Shown here: positions 6,308 to 10,465 of the stretch, one piece after another
Layout of the letters: every line of letters begins with the position of its first letter
How positions within the stretch are numbered: the first letter of the stretch is position 1
Assembly: GCA_000715855.1 (NCBI GenBank)
Contig: KL571249.1
Location: 40,367 to 50,831, forward strand
Reading direction: 5' to 3'
Length of the DNA: 10,465 nucleotides
From: Actinoplanes liguriensis
GTDB lineage: Bacteria; Actinomycetota; Actinomycetes; Mycobacteriales; Micromonosporaceae
Notes under the pieces: model-generated
The model's database searches: none
Seen by the model: only the letters and a program-made list of their open reading frames with translations
Told to the model about the DNA's origin: nothing
Position numbers and translations under genes: made by a program

Positions 6308-8369
6308 TTAGTTGGTGACGGTGACCGGGATGGCGAGCTGACGGCCTCCGACCGAGGTGACCACGCTGATCGTGCGGACGGCGCCGGGCGCCGGCCCGGT
6401 CACCCGGATGCTGAACGCGCCCGCGGCGTCCACCGCGGACGTGCCGATCACCCGGCCGTTGAGCGTGTCACCGAGCACCGCGGTGATCCGCTGCCCGGCG
6501 ACCAGGCTGCTCGTGCCGGTGATCCGCCATTCGTTGTTGCCGGTCCGGTAGCGCACCGTCACCCCGCCCGGGAACGTCTCGGCCTGCGGCCGCACGGTCA
6601 CCCGGTCGGTGGCCGTCCCGTTCGGGTTGGTCACGGTCAGCTCGAACACCACCGGGTCGTTGTCGTAGACGAACGACGCGTTGGGTCCCGGCGACGCCGG
6701 CTGGGCCTGCACCGGGAAGGTGAAGGTGGGCTTCGCCGCCGTGGCCCCGGCGAGGGTCACGGCCGGTCCGGAGACCTGCTTCCAGCTGTACGTCTCGACG
6801 CCGCTCGACGCGGAGCCGTCCAGCGTCACCGCCCGGCCGCGCAGGATCGTCTGGTCCGGTCCCGCCTCGGCGATCGGCTTCGCGGCCGCGACGACGTTCA
6901 CCGTGACCGGGGACGACGTCTGCTGCCCGCCCGGGCCGGTCAGGGTCAGCGTGAACGCGTACGTCCCCGGCTGGGGCGCCACGAACGAGGCCGATGCGGT
7001 GGTCCCGCCGGTCAGGATCGCCGCCGGGCCCGAGGTCTGATCCCAGCGGTACGTGTCGATCTCGCCCGTCGATCCGGTGCCGTCCAGCTTGACGGCCCGT
7101 GCCCGAGCCGAGCAGCGACGCGGTCGCGGCGCCCCCGCTCGTCGAGGTGACGGTGACCGTGGCCGGCGGCACGAACACGTTGGTGAACGGCTGGCCGGTG
7201 ATCGGGCCGTACCCGGTCACGCTCAGCACGCCGGGCGCGGAGTCCTGGTCGCTGCTGGTGGCGGCGACGGTCAGGGTGTGCGCGTCGGCGTCGTACGCGG
7301 CCTTGCTGACCTGCACGACGTCGACCAGTTTGCGGGTCTTCTTCGCGACCGGACGGTCCGAGGCGTTGACGATGTCGACGCTCGCGCCGGTCGGCAGCGG
7401 GCCGGTGACCGGGAAACGGCCGTAGTGGCCGTTCTGTCCGCGCAGCCGGGTGCCGCGGATGCCGAGCGCCGGGTTCGCCGCGATCTCGACGGCCTGACCG
7501 GCCTCGCTGGTCGCGTAGACCTCGACCACGCCGTTGCCGTCCGGGCCGGTGGTGAAGGTGGCCTGGTCGACGTCGACACCGGCGTTGGTCGCGTACCGCC
7601 CCTGGATGCTGAACGTGTCGGTGAACCCGACCTGCGACAGCACCGCCCCGGTCGCCGGGTCGAGTTCCTCGATCCGGACGAAGTTGGTGCCGTACGGGCT
7701 GCCCACCACCTTGTGGTCGACGCCCGGGTCACCGGTGTAACCGGCGGGGGCGGCCGGGCCGACGGCCGGGTCCCACTTCAGGAACGGGCCGATCCGGCTG
7801 TTCAGCGCCTGGCCGAACGCACCGGGGGTGGTGCCGACGTCCTCGGTCATCCGGACGCCCTTGTCGTCCGCGGTGAGGTCGTCGATGCCGTACGGATGGG
7901 TGATCCTGAATCGCCGCCCCGCGGCGGCCGCGAAGCGGATGCGGACGCGACCGAAGACCATCTGGTCGCCGTCGATCACCGCGTCGTTGGCCCAGGCGCC
8001 CTCGACGTTCAGGCCGATCACGGCCTTGGTGCCGTCGGTGAGCGTCAGGGTGGCGTCGGCGAGCTGGTAGAAGAACTCGCCAGGGAAGTTGTCCGGGTAG
8101 GAGACCGGCAGGTCCGGGTTCGGGACCTCGTCCGGCAGGACCGCGCAGAGCGGGTCGTCCGTGGTGGTGCAGGCTTCCAGTCGCAGCCCGGTGCTGTCCC
8201 GGTACCACGACGGGAAACCGAATTCGGCGATCGGGCCGACCTGGGTGAGCCGGCCGTCCCGGGCGGTCGGCGGCGCGACCACGGTGGCGTTCGCGCTGCC
8301 CGCGAGCGGCGCGACCACCGCCAGGGTCACGCCGGCCGTGACCGACCAGCGGACCAGATGGTTTCTCAT
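6308..8369 (-). CDS. Secreted protein with PKD/Ig-like repeats, frameshifted near 7100
   Basis: The start is ATG 8369, with GAGGAG about 6 bases upstream. A signal peptide (MRNHLVRWSVTAGVTLAVVA..., cleavage probably after SANA) is followed by a domain of about 200 residues that I cannot name (motifs FGFPSWYRDSTGLRLEAC, NFPGEFFYQL, ITHPYGIDDLTADD). After this come an Ig-like segment and PKD-type repeats (LDGTGSTGEIDTYRWDQTSGP; GPDQTILRGRAVTLDGSASS with YSWKQVSGP), then a C-terminal beta-rich domain with NNEWRITGTSS. The frame from 8369 is good down to SLLGSGT at about 7098. Below that the PKD sequence continues in another frame to TAA at 6308-6310, so one extra base or two missing bases lie around 7097-7105. 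Joined, the product is about 687 residues. The product is predicted to be extracellular, perhaps binding surfaces or polymers. No catalytic motif was recognised. Confidence 0.78.
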
Positions 8370-8576
8370 CGGACTCCTCGGTTGTGTTCGAGATCCGACA
8401 CGATCGCCGCGGGCTCGTTGGGCGGGCTCACGGAAACCTGAGTAAAAGCTGAGTTCTCTCTGGCAAATCCCTTGGGGGACGAGATTCGTATCCCTCTGTT
8501 ACGCGGAACCGGTAACCCGGCGCCCCCGCTCCTCGGTATCGATGCAGAGACCGTTGCCGCGAGGAGTCACGACCGC
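8370..8576. promoter_or_regulatory. Divergent promoter region, PKD protein / MFS transporter
   Basis: These 207 non-coding bases lie between two divergent starts. They contain the ribosome binding sites for the minus-strand gene (GAGGAG just right of 8369) and for the transporter (GAGGAG at 8561-8566, 10 bases before ATG 8577). A relatively A/T-rich stretch with a short direct repeat (CTGAGT...CTGAGT, about 8439-8457) lies in the middle and is the likeliest promoter core. I see no confident -35/-10 pair, no small gene and no riboswitch. Confidence 0.45.
8498..8516. promoter_or_regulatory. Possible operator palindrome upstream of the MFS transporter
   Basis: GTTACGCGGAACCGGTAAC has perfect 5-bp outer arms (GTTAC/GTAAC) in a 19-bp imperfect palindrome, 60 bases before the transporter start. 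Efflux pumps of this family are often repressed by TetR- or MarR-type regulators binding palindromes of about this size and place. No such regulator gene is visible in the window, and an inverted repeat of this strength could arise by chance. Confidence 0.25.
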
Positions 8577-10465
8577 ATGAGCAGTGCCACCGAACCACTC
8601 AGCCATCGCCAGATCCTGCAGGTGCTCTCCGGGCTGATGCTGGGCATGTTCCTGGCGGCGCTGGACCAGACCATCGTCGCGTCGGCGATCCGGACCATCG
8701 GCGACGACCTGCACGGACTGAGCCTGCAGGCCTGGGTGACCACGGCCTACCTGATCACGGCGACGATCAGCACCCCGCTGTACGGCAAACTGTCCGACAT
8801 CTACGGTCGTAAGCGCTTCTTCGTCGCGGCCATCACGATCTTCGTGCTCGGTTCGGCGGCCTGCTCGTTCGCCGGGTCGATGTACCAGCTCGCGGCGTTC
8901 CGGGCGGTCCAGGGGCTCGGCGCGGGCGGCTTGTTCTCACTGGCGCTGGCGATCATCGGGGACCTGGTGCCGCCGCGCGAACGGTCCCGGTACCAGGCGT
9001 ACTTCCTGGCCGTGTTCGGCGCGTCCAGCGTGCTCGGGCCGGTCATCGGCGGATTCTTCGCGGGCGCCGGCGAGATCCTCGGGCTGGCCGGCTGGCGCTG
9101 GGTGTTCCTGGTCAACGTACCGATCGGGGTGATCGCCCTGGCCGTCGTCGCCAAGGTGCTCAAGCTCCGGCACACCCGCCGCGACCACCGGATCGACTGG
9201 TGGGGCGCGGTCACCCTCTGCGTCTTCCTGGTGCCGTTGCTGATCGCCGCCGAGCAGGGCAGGGTGTGGGGCTGGACCGAGCCACGGACGCTCGCCTGCT
9301 ACGTGATCGGCGCGGCCGGGCTGGTGTTGTTCCTGCTCGCCGAGGCGATGATGGGCGCCGCGGCGCTGATCCCGCTGCGGTTCTTCCGGAACCCGACGTT
9401 CGGCATCACGTCGCTGGCCGGTTTCGTGATCGGCATGGGGATGTTCGGCGGGCTCGCGCTGCTGCCGCTCTACCTGCAGATCGTGCACGGGGCCTCGCCG
9501 ACCCGCTCCGGGCTGCAACTGCTGCCCCTGACCGCGGGAATCATGCTCGGCTCGCTGATCTCCGGGCGGGCGATCAGCGCCACCGGGCGATACAAGATCT
9601 GGCCGGTGCTCGGGGCGCTGCTGATGATCGGCGGGATGGGGCTGATGCACGGGCTGGGGGTGGATACGCCGTACTGGCGAACCGGGGTTTTCATGGGCCT
9701 TTTCGGTCTTGGTCTCGGCTTCGTGCTGCAGCCGGTGACGCTCGCGGTGCAGAACGCGATGCCGCCGCAGGACATGGGCGTGGCGACGGCGTCGGCGACG
9801 TTCTTCCGGCAGATGGGGGCGACGGCCGGGACGGCGATCTTCCTGACCCTGCTGTTCTCGTGGGTTCCTGACCGGATCGGATCAGCGGTCCACGAGGCGG
9901 CGAAGGATCCCGGCTTCCGGCAGCTGATGAACGAGCCGGCCAACCGGGGCGTGTTCGACAGCTCGCTGGACGACACCTCGTTCCTCAGTCACGTCCCGCC
10001 TGCGCTGGCCCGGCCGTTCCAGGCCGGGTTCGCGGACGCGATCGGGGACATCTGCCTGCTGGCGGGCGGGGTGCTGGTGGTCGCGCTGCTGCTGTTCCTG
10101 TTCCTGCCGCAGGTCCCGCTGCGCGGTGACGCTCCCCATTTCTTGAATGGCCGGGTGACCGGGGTCGATCAGCGCCCGCTGGCCAGGGCTCGGCTCACGC
10201 TGACCGACTTCGGCGGGGCGCAGGCGGCCCGGACGGTGGCCGGTGAGGACGGCACGTTCCACCTGGTCCCGGACGCGCCCGGGGCGTACCTGCTGATCTG
10301 TTCCGCGGACCGGCATCAACCGGCCGCGATCCAGCTGACGCTGACCGGGGCCACGCGGCGCGACGTGACCCTGGCGGCCGGCGGGCGGATCGAGGGCAGC
10401 GCGGTCGACCAGCACGAGCAGCCGGTGCCGTCGGCCACGGTCACGCTGACCGACGGCGAGGGCAC
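8577..10465 (+). CDS. DHA2-family MFS efflux transporter with C-terminal carboxypeptidase-regulatory-like repeats (3' end off window)
   Basis: The frame is open from ATG 8577 (GAGGAG 10 bases upstream) for 629 codons to the window end. Residues 1 to about 515 form a major-facilitator drug:H+ antiporter of the 14-helix DHA2 (EmrB/QacA) class: LDQTIVASAI at 29-38 (motif D1), GKLSDIYGRKR at 70-80 (motif A), FRAVQGLGAGG (motif B region), GASSVLGPVIGGF at 148-160 (motif C), and WRWVFLVNVPIG. A last helix ends near residue 515 (LLLFLFLPQVPL). The tail then holds two tandem repeats of a carboxypeptidase-regulatory-like beta-sandwich: NGRVTGVDQRPLARARLTL with EDGTFHLVPDAPGAYLL, then GRIEGSAVDQHEQPVPSATV, cut by the window edge. 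An ordinary DHA2 pump ends after its last helix. With an even helix number the tail should be cytoplasmic. The substrate is unknown. Confidence 0.92.
   Translation, partial: MSSATEPLSHRQILQVLSGLMLGMFLAALDQTIVASAIRTIGDDLHGLSLQAWVTTAYLITATISTPLYGKLSDIYGRKRFFVAAITIFVLGSAACSFAGSMYQLAAFRAVQGLGAGGLFSLALAIIGDLVPPRERSRYQAYFLAVFGASSVLGPVIGGFFAGAGEILGLAGWRWVFLVNVPIGVIALAVVAKVLKLRHTRRDHRIDWWGAVTLCVFLVPLLIAAEQGRVWGWTEPRTLACYVIGAAGLVLFLLAEAMMGAAALIPLRFFRNPTFGITSLAGFVIGMGMFGGLALLPLYLQIVHGASPTRSGLQLLPLTAGIMLGSLISGRAISATGRYKIWPVLGALLMIGGMGLMHGLGVDTPYWRTGVFMGLFGLGLGFVLQPVTLAVQNAMPPQDMGVATASATFFRQMGATAGTAIFLTLLFSWVPDRIGSAVHEAAKDPGFRQLMNEPANRGVFDSSLDDTSFLSHVPPALARPFQAGFADAIGDICLLAGGVLVVALLLFLFLPQVPLRGDAPHFLNGRVTGVDQRPLARARLTLTDFGGAQAARTVAGEDGTFHLVPDAPGAYLLICSADRHQPAAIQLTLTGATRRDVTLAAGGRIEGSAVDQHEQPVPSATVTLTDGEG

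Noticed and set aside
8384..8401. Imperfect palindrome GTGTTCGAGATCCGACAC near the PKD gene start
   Set aside because: Only 4-bp outer arms plus a central GA/TC match; expected by chance in a region of this length.
7053..8441. Plus-strand open frame (462 codons) opposite the PKD protein
   Set aside because: Antisense shadow. The minus frame has a signal peptide and PKD motifs.
8937..9650. Minus-strand frame opposite the MFS transporter
   Set aside because: His/Arg/Pro/Gln-rich shadow. The plus frame has 14-helix transporter motifs throughout.

Overview
The base composition is very GC-rich, codon third positions are almost always G or C, and TTG and GTG start codons are used. The mix of SARP-type regulator, Tat-exported oxidase and secreted PKD-domain protein fits a high-GC actinobacterium, probably a filamentous one of the Actinoplanes/Micromonospora kind. 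That family-level placement is inference. The sequence looks like a draft short-read assembly: two remnants of the synthetic Nextera/Tn5 mosaic-end adapter sit inside genes, at 1695-1709 and 5449-5466, and each breaks a reading frame.

Left part, minus strand, reading right to left from 4404. A Tat-exported multicopper oxidase (4404-2731) is followed, with overlapping stop and start codons, by a small membrane-anchored protein of unknown function with a His-rich tail (2734-1964). After 80 bases comes a secreted animal-type haem peroxidase (1883 to beyond base 1). Its signal-peptide end is split from its catalytic body by the first adapter. These three look like one exported oxidative-enzyme cluster. 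The peroxidase ribosome binding site lies inside a perfect 10-bp inverted repeat.

Middle, plus strand. Diverging from the oxidase across 68 bases is a SARP/BTAD-type transcriptional regulator with a C-terminal P-loop ATPase domain (4473-6209). It is cut in two by the second adapter, which supplies an in-frame TAA. Removing exactly the 18 adapter bases restores a continuous 572-residue frame. The divergent layout makes it a natural candidate regulator of the oxidase cluster. Two strong overlapping hairpins (6225-6289) end this gene and face the end of the next one.

Right part. A secreted protein with PKD/Ig-like repeats is encoded on the minus strand (8369-6308) but carries one frameshift near 7100. 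A 207-base divergent promoter region separates it from a plus-strand DHA2-family (14-helix) MFS efflux transporter starting at 8577. That transporter runs off the window and carries an unusual C-terminal tail of carboxypeptidase-regulatory-like beta-sandwich repeats.

No tRNA, rRNA, CRISPR array, insertion sequence or phage gene was recognised. The main caution is that the integrity of three genes (peroxidase, regulator, PKD protein) is compromised, in two of them clearly by adapter sequence, so their apparent truncations should not be read as biology.
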